The position numbers were made by a program, and so were the translations under genes. A DNA stretch of 64,000 bases from CAYXZQ01 sp963717515 (GTDB taxonomy: Archaea; Nanobdellota; Nanobdellia; Woesearchaeales; DSVV01). Below the pieces are notes generated by a model. The model saw nothing but the letters and a program-made list of their open reading frames with translations. It searched no databases and had not been told where the DNA came from. The stretch covers positions 1,736,001-1,800,000 of the forward strand of contig OY970338.1 in the NCBI GenBank assembly GCA_963717515.1. The letters run 5' to 3'. Positions 25,166-34,986 of the stretch are shown here, piece by piece; the first letter of the stretch is position 1, and each line of letters begins with the position of its first letter.

Positions 25166-26482
25166 ATGAAACAATGTCCTGAAGAGGAAAACATAGAATT
25201 CATCACAAGATATGCACCGGATGATTTCTTTAAAAAATCGGTGAATGAGACATTTAATGATATGCATATGAAAACGAACCTTGCCTCTTATCACAAAGAA
25301 TTGCTGCTGCAGCAGAGCCTTCAGGGAAAGGCAAGAAATGGGTTCCAGGAAGTGTCCCATAGCAATGTAAAAAAGGGCAGAAGAAATGTTGACGACAAGC
25401 TGAAAATCCACAGATATCCGAATACTACCATAGAGGATGTGATACGTGTGATGGACCTACCTGTATTCCCGGTACTCAAGGACAGGCAGGCGATTATTGA
25501 CGATATCCCGGAATATTTCACCAGATACTTCAACAGCCTGAAAAACAGGGACAAAAATAACCGCAATGGATACCGCTGGAAACTGATTAATGATAAAGGG
25601 ATGCCACTTGCAGGCATCATGCCCTTTGAATGGACACTCATCAGCAATCCCCTCAAAGTCCTCATCGGTGCATATATAGGTGGTTGCGTGGACAGCGCTG
25701 CATGGCGCACAAAGACTGAAAATAAATACGGCATCAAACTACATAAGGGCAGGAGCAGGGCTGTCAACCTGGCAAGGCTCAGGAGAGCAGGGTATACGCT
25801 CGAGGACCTGGCAAACAGGGCAAAGAGAGATGATATAGATATCAGGCAGCTTGAAAGAAAGAGGATAATCTCAAACAAGAACATCGTTAAGAGCTCTAAA
25901 AACATAGTCTCGGCATATATCGAGCTTGAGAGAGGATATGGGATAAGCGATGATGCGGCATTTCTCTCTGTCGGGCTTCTGTTTGGGATCGAGGCTGCTC
26001 TCGGTTTCCTGCTCATTGATGCAATCGACACCTGGGACAAAGCAACGCCTTTGATATACAAGGACGGCCAGGATGAGAAGATAGGACAGGAACTGAAAAA
26101 GAGATATGAAGGCATAATGGGCATAGGCTCGTTCCCATGCACAGACAGGGATGTGATGAATGTCATATACCTCTCTTCAATCGAAATCGATTGCAGGGAT
26201 TCATTCCCATCATGCTCGCAGAGAAGGTTTGTCGAGAGAAGTTCTGATACAAGCTACATACCGCTGGAAAGCCACATACTCTGGTTAAGGTCAGTCAAGG
26301 AAGGAGGTGCCATGCCCCCTGACATGCGGATTGCCTTCCAGAAGTATTCAACAGTCAGGTTCTACAAAAAATTCAAGGAAAGATATGACAATCTCGTCAG
26401 AAGCAATGACATCAGGAGGTCATTCACGCTCCCGAAAGGTGATGCCTACAACGGCATCAATGGAAATTCCAGCAATGGCTGA
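25166..26482 (+). CDS. Orphan 438-aa protein
   Basis: Not recognised. No signal peptide; the sequence is basic and probably mostly helical, with one hydrophobic stretch (AAFLSVGLLFGIEAALGFLLIDAI, about residues 270-293) that could be a single membrane helix or a buried helix. Motifs that stand out are GYRWKLINDKGMPLAG, GAYIGGCVDSAAWRTK and, near the C-terminus, IDCRDSFPSCSQRR. The tail is Asn/Gly/Ser rich. TATA GCTTATATATAATC is centred 26 bases before the ATG. Length and composition resemble the orphan SWIM-domain gene at 4261 but I see no shared motif. No function is suggested. Confidence 0.7.
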   Translation: MKQCPEEENIEFITRYAPDDFFKKSVNETFNDMHMKTNLASYHKELLLQQSLQGKARNGFQEVSHSNVKKGRRNVDDKLKIHRYPNTTIEDVIRVMDLPVFPVLKDRQAIIDDIPEYFTRYFNSLKNRDKNNRNGYRWKLINDKGMPLAGIMPFEWTLISNPLKVLIGAYIGGCVDSAAWRTKTENKYGIKLHKGRSRAVNLARLRRAGYTLEDLANRAKRDDIDIRQLERKRIISNKNIVKSSKNIVSAYIELERGYGISDDAAFLSVGLLFGIEAALGFLLIDAIDTWDKATPLIYKDGQDEKIGQELKKRYEGIMGIGSFPCTDRDVMNVIYLSSIEIDCRDSFPSCSQRRFVERSSDTSYIPLESHILWLRSVKEGGAMPPDMRIAFQKYSTVRFYKKFKERYDNLVRSNDIRRSFTLPKGDAYNGINGNSSNG

Positions 26483-26515
26483 ATGATATTCTGATTATCT
26501 TCCTAAAAAAAATAA

Positions 26516-28294
26516 TCAGTCCTTCAATAGTATCTCGACAATCGCACCGAATGCAGGTCGTGATACGAATACCCCGAACGACACTCCGAATATTGTCGTG
26601 ATTGCAAAACCCCTGACAAGGCCTGCCCCTGCCCACCACAACGGCAGCATAGCGACTACTGTCGTGAAGTATGCTGCCATGATAATGAAGAAAGCGCGCT
26701 TGAGCCTCTCTGTCCAATTCAGCAGGGTCTCCTTCCTGCTGTGCTTCAGCTCGTCGATTATGACTATCTGGTCGTCAACGCCTGTGCCGACAGCAACAAG
26801 GATTCCTGCAATCGCTGCAAGGTCCAGGTTCCAGCCGATGAGGGATGCCAGCCCTAGGAGCATGACTATCTCAGATCCCATTGTCAGGAGCATTGGGATG
26901 GCAATCTTGATGTCCCTGTACCTGATGACGACGACAAATGCAACAGCTAAGAGGGCAAATAGCCCGACGAGGAGGACGTTGTTTAGGAATTCCTTGCCTA
27001 GAGAGGGAGATACCGTGTCAATATTCACAATGTTCAGGGCGACCGGAAGGCTGCCTGTGATGAGTATGGTCTGGAGGTTCTTCATGTTCTGTGCGCTGTC
27101 CTGGACAGCTTCCTGGTATGACTCTCCTGACCCGCTTCCTGAAATCGCTATGTCGGTTGTAGGTGTGCCCCTGAGGTCCGCACCTATCTTCAGGGTGTCC
27201 ACAAGAGAATCGTCAAGGAAAAGGTCGATGGATTCATTCAGATACTCCTGGCCGTTATCATTTACCACCTGGAGGTTTCTTGTAAGGTCTGCCTGCCTCT
27301 GGGCAGCTTCCGGGCTGAGGGTGATGCTGAACTGGAATGTGCAGTGCCATGTTCCATCACTGTTCTGGCCACACGGACTTCTCGGATCCTCAGCGTAGCT
27401 GCAGTCTGCGCTCCTGCAAACATATTTGATATCCTCACCGCCCCTAAATACTGTATCGTTCCTGATCTTAGCCTCGAATTTGCCCTGGCTGGCGATGAGG
27501 TTCTTGACTTCCTCCTCATTCGCCCCGGCAACCTCTATCAATATGTAGTTGTTGCCTGTAAGGTCAGTGACTTTTCTCACGACGATGTCTGAGAGGCCGT
27601 ATACATTGAGGCGCTGCTTGAGATTGTCCATTATCAGGCTGAAGTCATCGTCGCTCACCTGCTCCTGAGGCTGGAGGAGCACTCTTGTGCCGCCCTGGAG
27701 ATCCAGGCCCTTCTTGATATTGCTTGTCGGCGCCTGGTAGATCTTCAGTCCCAGGTCCTGCGCACCTACCAACTCCTTCTTTACCTTATGCCTTGTTACA
27801 GTTTCATTTACAGTCCTGTTGACCAGCACCACTGTGCCGTTTATTGTTTCATTCTCCTCGATAACCCTGGGGACTATTACTTCTTCTGTCTCATTGAGGA
27901 CAGTAGTATTGTATTCCGGAAGCACTGTCAGGGTGTACTTATGGGCCTGTGACGTGAGGGATAGCTTTCTCTCATCGCCAACCTTATTGAAATTCGAAGT
28001 TGTCCTGATTGTGACTGTGTCACCTGGTTTCAAGCTGCTTGTAATGTTGTAATAATCACCTTCATTGTTCACAGCATTGCCGTTTATGTCGAATATGACT
28101 TCCCTGAACATCGGCTTGTCTGATGGCAGCGGGCTGGATATCCCTGCAATCTCAGCAGAAGAGTTCTTGAGCACGGTCCTGATTGCTACACCTGTCCTTC
28201 CGGGATCAGGGTGTATGGAGATTATCATCGCAGCAAGGATGACGATGAGTATGATAACCCTCACATTAGTGAACAGCTTCTTTATCTTGCTCAA
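26516..28294 (-). CDS. secD: Protein-export membrane protein SecD
   Basis: 592 residues. The N-terminal helix (VIILIVILAAMIISI) is followed by a large external domain with the D1 signature KKGLDLQGGTRVLLQP, then five helices including LQTILITGSLPVALNIV, PSLGKEFLNNVLLVGLFAL and a GTGVDDQIVIIDELKHSR motif. SecD and SecF use the proton gradient to pull proteins through the Sec channel. It starts with TTG inside the secF stop (TTGA), so the two are translationally coupled; a GTG 30 bases downstream is an alternative. An Asn/Thr-rich insert (EYNTTVLNETEEVI) extends the external domain. Confidence 0.95.
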   Translation of the reverse strand: MSKIKKLFTNVRVIILIVILAAMIISIHPDPGRTGVAIRTVLKNSSAEIAGISSPLPSDKPMFREVIFDINGNAVNNEGDYYNITSSLKPGDTVTIRTTSNFNKVGDERKLSLTSQAHKYTLTVLPEYNTTVLNETEEVIVPRVIEENETINGTVVLVNRTVNETVTRHKVKKELVGAQDLGLKIYQAPTSNIKKGLDLQGGTRVLLQPQEQVSDDDFSLIMDNLKQRLNVYGLSDIVVRKVTDLTGNNYILIEVAGANEEEVKNLIASQGKFEAKIRNDTVFRGGEDIKYVCRSADCSYAEDPRSPCGQNSDGTWHCTFQFSITLSPEAAQRQADLTRNLQVVNDNGQEYLNESIDLFLDDSLVDTLKIGADLRGTPTTDIAISGSGSGESYQEAVQDSAQNMKNLQTILITGSLPVALNIVNIDTVSPSLGKEFLNNVLLVGLFALLAVAFVVVIRYRDIKIAIPMLLTMGSEIVMLLGLASLIGWNLDLAAIAGILVAVGTGVDDQIVIIDELKHSRKETLLNWTERLKRAFFIIMAAYFTTVVAMLPLWWAGAGLVRGFAITTIFGVSFGVFVSRPAFGAIVEILLKD

Positions 28295-29283
28295 TTTCTA
28301 TGCCTCTCAAAATACAGCCTCAGGAGGCCTGCGTTCTGTATCCATGTGTTTATTATGTCAACGACAAGCCCGATCAGAAGTATTGTCATTATCTGCGTCA
28401 GGACCTCTGATTTGGAGAATACCAGCACCACAGTGACAGCGGCAAGCGTAGTGAAGGTCATGGTGAGCCCTGTCTTTGCAGAATCTATCAGCCTGTCGAA
28501 TACAGTCCCTTCCTTCCTCTTCAGAAGCCTCGTCGAGAGAAGGATGTCTGTGTCGATGCTGTAACCGATGAGCATCAGGAACGCTGCCACGCCTGCAGTC
28601 GACAGCTTGATGCCTAACACATTGCTTACAGCGACTGTCACGACCATGTCAGAAAATGCCGCGAGTATGACAGCTGCTGACGGGTAGAATGTCCTGAAAT
28701 AGAGGAAGACCACAGTGCCCATGAATATGAATGCAATCAGAAGCGCTATCATTATCTGGGTGAAGAAGCTCTGTCCGAGCGACGATCCAATCACATCCAC
28801 GCTATAATTGTCCTGGCTGATGCCTGTCATCTGCTCCACAGCGGCAATGAACCCGTCAGTCTCTTCCTTTGTGGAAAGGTCGGATTCGATGACAATCGCT
28901 GTCTGGGTTCCTGCTGTGTTGAGGACCCTGACTTCGGTATCCGCACCAGGGAGCATGCTTAAGAGCTGATTGTTCAGGGCTGTTGTGTCAAACACCTTGT
29001 CAGTCGGTATAGTTATCGTGGTCCCTCCCTTCAAGGATACGCCGCGGGTGATGAACTGCCCGGTCGTTGCTGTCTGGTATGCAATCTGGCCTAGTGCAAG
29101 GATAAGCATCAGGAAAGGTATTATGAGAAGCTTCTTGTAATTCTTGTCATAGAATCCTAGAATAGCACCGTACTTTTTCCTTTCAGGAGCTTGCTCCGAT
29201 ACCACCTCTGGGGCCATATTATTTAATTCCCTTCTTGGCTCCCTATCGCGCCTTCGGACTTTCCTGAATCTTCGTTTGGCCAC
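28291..29283 (-). CDS. secF: Protein-export membrane protein SecF
   Basis: 330 residues with six predicted helices. LIIPFLMLILALGQI is the first, followed by RGVSLKGGTTITI (the G-G-T motif of SecF) and, in the C-terminal half, AVSNVLGIKLSTAGVAAFLM and IGYSIDTDILLSTRLLKRK, which contains the family D-T/S-D. Start GTG 29283 is supported by a TATA-like AAATTTAAAAAC about 30 bases upstream; ATG 29217 (MAPEVVSEQ) is a possible shorter start. The N-terminal 40 residues are unusually basic (KRRFRKVRRRDREPRR). Gene order secF-secD is typical of Archaea. Confidence 0.94.
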   Translation of the reverse strand: MAKRRFRKVRRRDREPRRELNNMAPEVVSEQAPERKKYGAILGFYDKNYKKLLIIPFLMLILALGQIAYQTATTGQFITRGVSLKGGTTITIPTDKVFDTTALNNQLLSMLPGADTEVRVLNTAGTQTAIVIESDLSTKEETDGFIAAVEQMTGISQDNYSVDVIGSSLGQSFFTQIMIALLIAFIFMGTVVFLYFRTFYPSAAVILAAFSDMVVTVAVSNVLGIKLSTAGVAAFLMLIGYSIDTDILLSTRLLKRKEGTVFDRLIDSAKTGLTMTFTTLAAVTVVLVFSKSEVLTQIMTILLIGLVVDIINTWIQNAGLLRLYFERHRN

Positions 29284-29311
29284 CTTGGAAGTCTGGACAA
29301 ACCGGTTGTTT

Positions 29312-29740
29312 TTAAATTTTTTGGATGTGCCCTGTGAGCATGAGAGCCACCAAATCTGTGTCCGGGCTTATATTCGATTTGTTATTATCTTTTTCCTGCT
29401 GACTATATACAAGCAGATTCAGGACATTATTATAGTCCTTTGAAACCTTACCCAATACTTCAGCATGCCTGTCCCACCTGAATGAATAACTTTCCTTCTC
29501 GGATACTATGACTCCCTCTTGATGAAGAAGATCAAGGTACTGGCTGAATTGCATGGGAGTTATCCCATATGGCGTGGACCTTGTCATCTGATAACCTAAC
29601 AATATCTCCTTGGCTATTTGTGTTTCAAAATTTGTTTTGAGCAATTCCTTTATAGAATCAGGTTCAACATTTGATTTCTTTGAATATTTGTTTATTTTAT
29701 CGATAACCTGTTGCCTCAATGCCATGTCTTCAGTACTCAT
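29312..29740 (-). CDS. Hypothetical protein, possibly a winged-helix protein
   Basis: 142 residues, soluble and mostly helical, not confidently recognised. The middle portion (STPYGITPMQFSQYLDLLHQ, then EGVIVSEKESYSFRW) has the spacing of a helix-turn-helix with a small beta wing. It has a strong start context: GGGGGCGGAACAG directly before ATG 29740 and a TATA-like CTTATAAATAATT near 29790. It lies just upstream of secF and on the same strand, with a separate promoter between. A DNA-binding role is a guess. Confidence 0.6.
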   Translation of the reverse strand: MSTEDMALRQQVIDKINKYSKKSNVEPDSIKELLKTNFETQIAKEILLGYQMTRSTPYGITPMQFSQYLDLLHQEGVIVSEKESYSFRWDRHAEVLGKVSKDYNNVLNLLVYSQQEKDNNKSNISPDTDLVALMLTGHIQKI

Positions 29741-29829
29741 CTGTTCCGCCCCCGTGTGGTTTGTTTAATCTTCAATGGTGTGCTTCAATTATTTATAAGT
29801 TTTTCTATTTTGTAACTACGTTACAGTAC

Positions 29830-32253
29830 TCAAATAATGATAATATGCTCAAAATCAATCTTTGAGCCTTCCTGGAGTTTTTCATATATAATATTTTCGG
29901 CATTGGTTGAAGCCTGTATGTCTCTCTTCACGAGCTCAAAATCAGCTTCTGAAAGCTTTGCCTTCAATGTCAGGCTCTTGACCGGGGTCTTCAGAGATAT
30001 GTTCTGCTCAGATTTCGACTTCCTGACAGCAGCGACAGCCTCGACTGCAAAATCCCCTGTCTTTTCTGATCTTTCATCTACAAAACCTGCCTTGTATTCA
30101 GGCCATGATGTTACGTGGATGCTCTTCTTCTTCTCAAGCCTGATGAAATACTGGTGATAAATCTCTTCTGTTATATATGGCATGATGGGTGCAATCAGCT
30201 TGAGAACTGACAAAAGGCCTGTATACAGTGCGAATTTCGCTGATTCCAGGGCCTCTTTCGGATATTTATCCGGGTTATATATCCTGTCCTTGACAAGCTC
30301 GAGGTAGAAATCACAGTAGGTATGCCAGAAGAACTTCTCTGTCTCCTGCTTTGTCCGGGAGTATTCATAATTATTGAATGTCCTTGTCGCTGCCTCTATC
30401 ATCTTATTGAGCTTTGTGAGCAGCCACAGGTCGATTGTCTGAAGCTCTTTCGGCTCCTTGGGTGCATAACCTTCAAGGTTCATTATGACGAATTTCGATG
30501 CATTCCATAGCTTTGTCGTGAACCTGAGGCCTGTGAAGAGATCCTTCTCCTGGAAAGGAAGATCATCGCCGAGTTTTGAGCCTGCTGCCCAGAACCTTAA
30601 TGCATCTGCAGAGAAATTCTTAATCATATCCTGGGGCTCGACAATGTTACCCTTTGATTTTGACATCTTCTTGCCATGGGGATCCAGTGCATGGCCTGAA
30701 ATAACCACATCATGCCATGGATTTACATTGTTGTGCAGCTGCGACTTGACAACAGTGTTGAAGAGCCAGAATGTTATAATGTCATGCGCTTGGGGCCTGA
30801 GGTTCATTGGATAAAGCCTCTTGTAGAACGGTCTGCCCCTGTATCTCTCTACTGCAAGCTGTGGAGAGAGCGATGATGTCGCCCAGGTGTCCATCACGTC
30901 TGTGTCAGGCGTGAACTCTTTCGATTTGCATTTCGGGCAAGACATGACTGATGGCTCATGCTTTGTCGGGTCCATTGGCAGATCAGACTCTTTTGCCAGT
31001 ATGACTTCATCGCAATTCCTGCAATACCAGACAGGGAATGGAATCCCATGGAACCTCTGCCGTGATATGAGCCAGTCCCATTGCAGGCCCTGGACCCAAT
31101 GATCATATCGCACCTTCATGTGCTGGGGGAACCAGTTGAGCCCTGCACCCCATTTCAGCATGTTCTCCCTTATGTCCAGGTATTTGATGAACCACTGCTT
31201 AGAATGCATTATCTCTATCTCGCTACCGCATCTTTCATGGACATTGACAGGATGGAGTATTTTTTTTTTGCTTACCAGGAGGCCCTCTTTCTGAAGATCG
31301 TCCAGGATGTTCTGCCTTGCAGCCTTTATCTTCTGCCCCTCATATTTTCCTGCCAGGGCTGTCATCCTTCCGTCCCTTGTGAATGCTTCCTTGAGCTCCA
31401 GGTCGTAGGCAAAATACCATTCCATATCTGTCTGGTCGCCGAATGTGCAGCACATGACAAGACCTGTGCCTTTCTCAGGGTCGACCCTCTTGTCTTCCCT
31501 GACCTCGACCTTGAAATTGAATAATGGTACAACAGCCTTCTTGCCCTTAAGGATCCTGTAGCGTTCATCATCCGGGTGATAGAACACAGCGACGCAAGCA
31601 GGAATGAGCTCAGGCCGTGTCGTGCCGATGATGACGTCCTTTCCGTCTATTTTGAATATGATGTCATTGAAGCTCGACTCAAGCTCCCTATCCTCACACT
31701 CGACCTGCGAGACAGCTGTCTGGCATTCAGGACAGTAGAGGGCTGGAGCGTCCTTGCGATATTCCCTGCCTTTCTTGTAGAGGTCGATGAAGGACTTCTG
31801 GGATATCTTCTGGGACGCAGAATCTATGGTGGAATAATTTATGCTCCAGTCGCAGCTCATGCCGAGGTTCTTCCAGTCCTGTATGAACCCCGGCCTCATC
31901 TTCTCAAGCGTGTCGAGGCAGAGCTTCGTGAACTTGCCCCTCTCCATCGACACAGCTCTCACATTGTGGGTCTTCTCCATGAGCCTCTCTGTCGCTATGC
32001 CATTGTCGTCTGTGCCAAACGGGAAGAAGATGTTCTTGCCTAGCATCCTCTGGAACCTTACCATGAAATCCTGCTGCGTGTATGAGAACGCGTGACCTAT
32101 ATGCATCTTGCCTGATACTGTCGGCGGAGGTGTGTCGACTGAGTATATCTCAGCATCAGACTCCTCATCGAACCTGTAGACCCCTTCCTTCTCCCAGTAC
32201 TCCTGCCACTTCTTCTCTGAGATTTTCGGGTCGTATTTTTTCGGAAGTTCCAT
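29830..32253 (-). CDS. valS: Valyl-tRNA synthetase
   Basis: 807 residues, a class I aminoacyl-tRNA synthetase. The HIGH motif is in PPPTVSGKMHIGHAFSYTQQ and the KMSKS motif in HGKKMSKSKGNIVEPQDMI. The editing domain between them is present (GTTRPELIPACVAVFYHP). Zinc-type cysteine pairs occur at YCPECQ and SCPKCKS. FPFGTDDNGIATERL and TSSLSPQL follow the ValS pattern. The size is near the archaeal norm of about 800-900 residues and the C-terminal coiled coil of bacterial ValS is lacking. A 165-base upstream region without a clear gene separates it from the glycosyltransferase gene. Confidence 0.95.
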   Translation of the reverse strand: MELPKKYDPKISEKKWQEYWEKEGVYRFDEESDAEIYSVDTPPPTVSGKMHIGHAFSYTQQDFMVRFQRMLGKNIFFPFGTDDNGIATERLMEKTHNVRAVSMERGKFTKLCLDTLEKMRPGFIQDWKNLGMSCDWSINYSTIDSASQKISQKSFIDLYKKGREYRKDAPALYCPECQTAVSQVECEDRELESSFNDIIFKIDGKDVIIGTTRPELIPACVAVFYHPDDERYRILKGKKAVVPLFNFKVEVREDKRVDPEKGTGLVMCCTFGDQTDMEWYFAYDLELKEAFTRDGRMTALAGKYEGQKIKAARQNILDDLQKEGLLVSKKKILHPVNVHERCGSEIEIMHSKQWFIKYLDIRENMLKWGAGLNWFPQHMKVRYDHWVQGLQWDWLISRQRFHGIPFPVWYCRNCDEVILAKESDLPMDPTKHEPSVMSCPKCKSKEFTPDTDVMDTWATSSLSPQLAVERYRGRPFYKRLYPMNLRPQAHDIITFWLFNTVVKSQLHNNVNPWHDVVISGHALDPHGKKMSKSKGNIVEPQDMIKNFSADALRFWAAGSKLGDDLPFQEKDLFTGLRFTTKLWNASKFVIMNLEGYAPKEPKELQTIDLWLLTKLNKMIEAATRTFNNYEYSRTKQETEKFFWHTYCDFYLELVKDRIYNPDKYPKEALESAKFALYTGLLSVLKLIAPIMPYITEEIYHQYFIRLEKKKSIHVTSWPEYKAGFVDERSEKTGDFAVEAVAAVRKSKSEQNISLKTPVKSLTLKAKLSEADFELVKRDIQASTNAENIIYEKLQEGSKIDFEHIIII

Positions 32254-32418
32254 ATTAAATCTATATATCCTGAGAATACGCGATAATGCACCTCAGAATA
32301 AGGGCTCTTGAGCTGTTGTCAGACCACCGCGATGATGATGTCGATTCTGCTCATGCAGTAATAGAATTAAATCATTTTTATTTAAAGCTTACTGTTTTGC
32401 CTCAAAGAAAATGTATCT

Positions 32419-33837
32419 TCATGCATAGGCATACATTTCAGAATCTCTGAATGTGTGCATAGGATCCATGAGTATTCCCGGCCGGAGTCCAGCCTCATCG
32501 ATGAGATTTTCTATGGAATACATTGGTGCTTCAGAGCAAGATGGGATTAGATTCCTGCTGAATGGCTGCTTTAGGAAATCCGAATGGGCTTTCCTTATCT
32601 CCCCAGCGAATGACTCTACTGATTCTGTCTCTTTTTTCATGTCATAAGACAGGCCCTCTGCCATGCTTATTTTTGCATACATATTGACATAACCCAGGGC
32701 AATCTTCGTGTAATCCTCGATGAGCCTATTGATACTGCCTCTCTTGAGCATGTCTCTCACACCAAGCCCGAGCAGCGTCTCAAACCTGGACCTTGTTATG
32801 CCACCTGCCATCTCATCCATCTTGCCCTGGCTGCCGTGGTCATGGTCAAAACCCCTCCATTTCACATGCCTGACTGCATACTGCGGCTCGCCGCCGATGA
32901 TCGGCGCTTCAAGAGCGCTCCTGAACTGATAATCGATTGTCCCGACCTCAAGTGGCCAGCCTTTGAGAAGCGGCATGTCAGAAAAGTTCTTTTCAGAACT
33001 ACCATGCCTTCTTGAGCTAATGCCTATCTCTCCGGAGAGCTTGTATGGGAACCTGCTGAAAAATTCCAGGTATGCTGCTGCCAAGGTGTTTGCAGAACTG
33101 AAATTAAGCTTCATAGCATCGATGATCGGGTCGACAAGGAGGCGCTGGACTCTTCCGGCCAGCTTGAGACCGCCGTACCCATCGCTTGTCTCCCTCCTGT
33201 AATGTACCTTGCTGAAATCTCCTTCAAGAAGAGGATGGACAAGGCCTGTGACTATGCTTAGAACTTCCCTCTCACTGAGATATCTCGGGACAATGTCAGC
33301 ATCAATGACAATGACATTGTAATCATGCCCTCTCTTGTGAAGGTTCTGGAACATCAGGTGGACATTGGTCCCTTTGCCGTTCTCAAGGCTGACTTTGTAT
33401 TTTTTGCCAAACTTTTCCCTCATCTCCTTCATCTCAGCTGAAGAATTGTGCTGGACCTCCAGATTTGTTACATGCCCTGTCTGGCGCAGGATATTGTGGT
33501 GCTTGAAGGCAGTATCTGCCGTGTCAAGGCCCAATAATATGTCAATATTGCCATGGGTCTTGATGTTCAGGGAATTGCAGACATCCAGAAGATTCCTAAG
33601 AGGCTCCTTCAGCTTCCCGGTTCTTTTGTCTATGGCATCCTCGTATGTCGAAGGGATAAGTATTCCAAAGTATTCGTCAGGCCTTTTCATGACATCCAGT
33701 GTTTCACTCAATATCCTGTCGCTGGGGAGGCCTATGTCCAGGTGGGTCGAAAGTATCCTGTCCAGGCCGGATCCATGCCGGTCCATGACTCTGTTTGCAT
33801 ACGCTTCCTGCATCTGTTTTTTACCTCGGTCGATCAT
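32419..33837 (-). CDS. GT-A glycosyltransferase resembling glucosyl/mannosyl-3-phosphoglycerate synthase
   Basis: 472 residues. It has FGILIPSTYEDAI near residue 57, then a GT-A Rossmann core with the metal-binding DxD in NVIVIDADIVP. Downstream, GRVQRLLVDPIIDAM and FSRFPYKLSGEIGISSRR match the R-V-T..L..PL and PLAGE-type segments of GT81 (glucosyl-3-phosphoglycerate synthase), and WPLEVGTIDYQF matches its W..E..L late motif. Such enzymes make compatible solutes or seed polysaccharides using an NDP-sugar and 3-phosphoglycerate. The catalytic assignment is by motif only; a wider GT2-type role is possible. Confidence 0.72.
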   Translation of the reverse strand: MIDRGKKQMQEAYANRVMDRHGSGLDRILSTHLDIGLPSDRILSETLDVMKRPDEYFGILIPSTYEDAIDKRTGKLKEPLRNLLDVCNSLNIKTHGNIDILLGLDTADTAFKHHNILRQTGHVTNLEVQHNSSAEMKEMREKFGKKYKVSLENGKGTNVHLMFQNLHKRGHDYNVIVIDADIVPRYLSEREVLSIVTGLVHPLLEGDFSKVHYRRETSDGYGGLKLAGRVQRLLVDPIIDAMKLNFSSANTLAAAYLEFFSRFPYKLSGEIGISSRRHGSSEKNFSDMPLLKGWPLEVGTIDYQFRSALEAPIIGGEPQYAVRHVKWRGFDHDHGSQGKMDEMAGGITRSRFETLLGLGVRDMLKRGSINRLIEDYTKIALGYVNMYAKISMAEGLSYDMKKETESVESFAGEIRKAHSDFLKQPFSRNLIPSCSEAPMYSIENLIDEAGLRPGILMDPMHTFRDSEMYAYA

Positions 33838-33960
33838 CCGTCCCAGCTTCAGCTAGGTCTTCATCATTATACACAGAATACAGTATAGATTTATAAGACT
33901 GTGCACCAATATTTTAGTAAAATAAGAATATTTATATATAAATATGCTTTTATTACCAAA

Positions 33961-34911
33961 ATGGATGAGAAACATATCGGTAAAATCCTCTATCACCTGT
34001 CATCCGACTGCAGGATGACCACGAAGAAGCTGGGCAGGCACATCAGGAGGAAGCAGCAGGCTGCAAGCTACATGGCTAACACCCTCAGGAGCAGGGGGCT
34101 GATAAAAGGCTACCGGGCTGTAGCCGACCCTGCTAGGCTCGGTCTTATCAATGTCTTTGTCCTCTACAACTTCACAATCTTCGGCGAGAGGAGGATATCT
34201 GACCTGCAAAAGGACCTGGTGGCACACCCCCATGTAATAACAATCGACAGGGTCAGCCAGGGCGCAGACCTGCTCGTGGAATACAGTGTCCCCAACCTCT
34301 CGTATTTCAACAAGCAGCACAGGGAACTCCTCCATGACCACAAGTCTCTCCTCCAGGTGTCCGGTATATTTGTCGTAATAGTCAAGCACATTTTTGAGAG
34401 AAAATATCTCGTGGAGCACCCAAAATACGACGGTATAATAATCTGCGGAGACAGGGACATCTTCAGGCTCAACAGACGCCAGGATAAGGTTCTCGGCATG
34501 CTCCACAGGAATGCAAAAGAGCCTGTGATAAATATCGCAAGGAAACTCAACCTCGACCCCAAGACAATAATGCTTCTCAAGAAGCATCTGGAATCCAGGA
34601 AGATCATACTTAGGTATACAGTTACCCTTGATTATGACCTCTGCGGAATCAAGAGAAGCTATATCTTCCTTCAGCCTGCATATGAGGACACAGACAGCAT
34701 CAACAAGCTGATCAACTTCACCCGGCGGCAGAGGAACATAACAGGAGTGTTCAAGATTATCGGCAGCTACGAGCTCATGCTTGTCGTCGAGAAGAAAAAC
34801 CCTTCTGAGAGCGTGATCAAGGACATAAGGAAGCATTTCCAGGTCTCGAAATACTGGATACTCGAGTCTGACAGGCTTGTCAAGGAAGAGTATGTCCCTG
34901 ACATCCTCTGA
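33961..34911 (+). CDS. Lrp/AsnC-like regulator with two HTH-RAM halves
   Basis: 316 residues. Two copies of an N-terminal helix-turn-helix plus alpha/beta ligand domain follow one another. In the first half the HTH is MTTKKLGRHIRRKQQAASYM; in the second it is PVINIARKLNLDPKTIMLLK. The tail FKIIGSYELMLVVEKKNPSE matches the Lrp C-terminal RAM pattern. A single polypeptide would thus resemble an Lrp dimer. ATG 33961 is preferred over GTG 33901 because the strong TATA ATTTATATATAAATATG is centred 26 bases upstream. Target genes unknown; the following hemerythrin gene has its own promoter. Confidence 0.78.
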   Translation: MDEKHIGKILYHLSSDCRMTTKKLGRHIRRKQQAASYMANTLRSRGLIKGYRAVADPARLGLINVFVLYNFTIFGERRISDLQKDLVAHPHVITIDRVSQGADLLVEYSVPNLSYFNKQHRELLHDHKSLLQVSGIFVVIVKHIFERKYLVEHPKYDGIIICGDRDIFRLNRRQDKVLGMLHRNAKEPVINIARKLNLDPKTIMLLKKHLESRKIILRYTVTLDYDLCGIKRSYIFLQPAYEDTDSINKLINFTRRQRNITGVFKIIGSYELMLVVEKKNPSESVIKDIRKHFQVSKYWILESDRLVKEEYVPDIL

Positions 34912-34986
34912 TTTTTCTCTTGCAGATAAATTTTATAAATGATGATTGCATATGACAGATACACGAATAAGAAGAGGTTATGTGGG

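Noticed and set aside
32286..32432. Possible small plus-strand gene of 48 codons between valS and the glycosyltransferase gene
   Set aside because: No promoter or Shine-Dalgarno, and it overlaps the end of the opposite-strand gene; treated as spacer.
33901..33960. N-terminal extension of the Lrp-like regulator from GTG 33901
   Set aside because: The TATA box lies inside it and points to ATG 33961.
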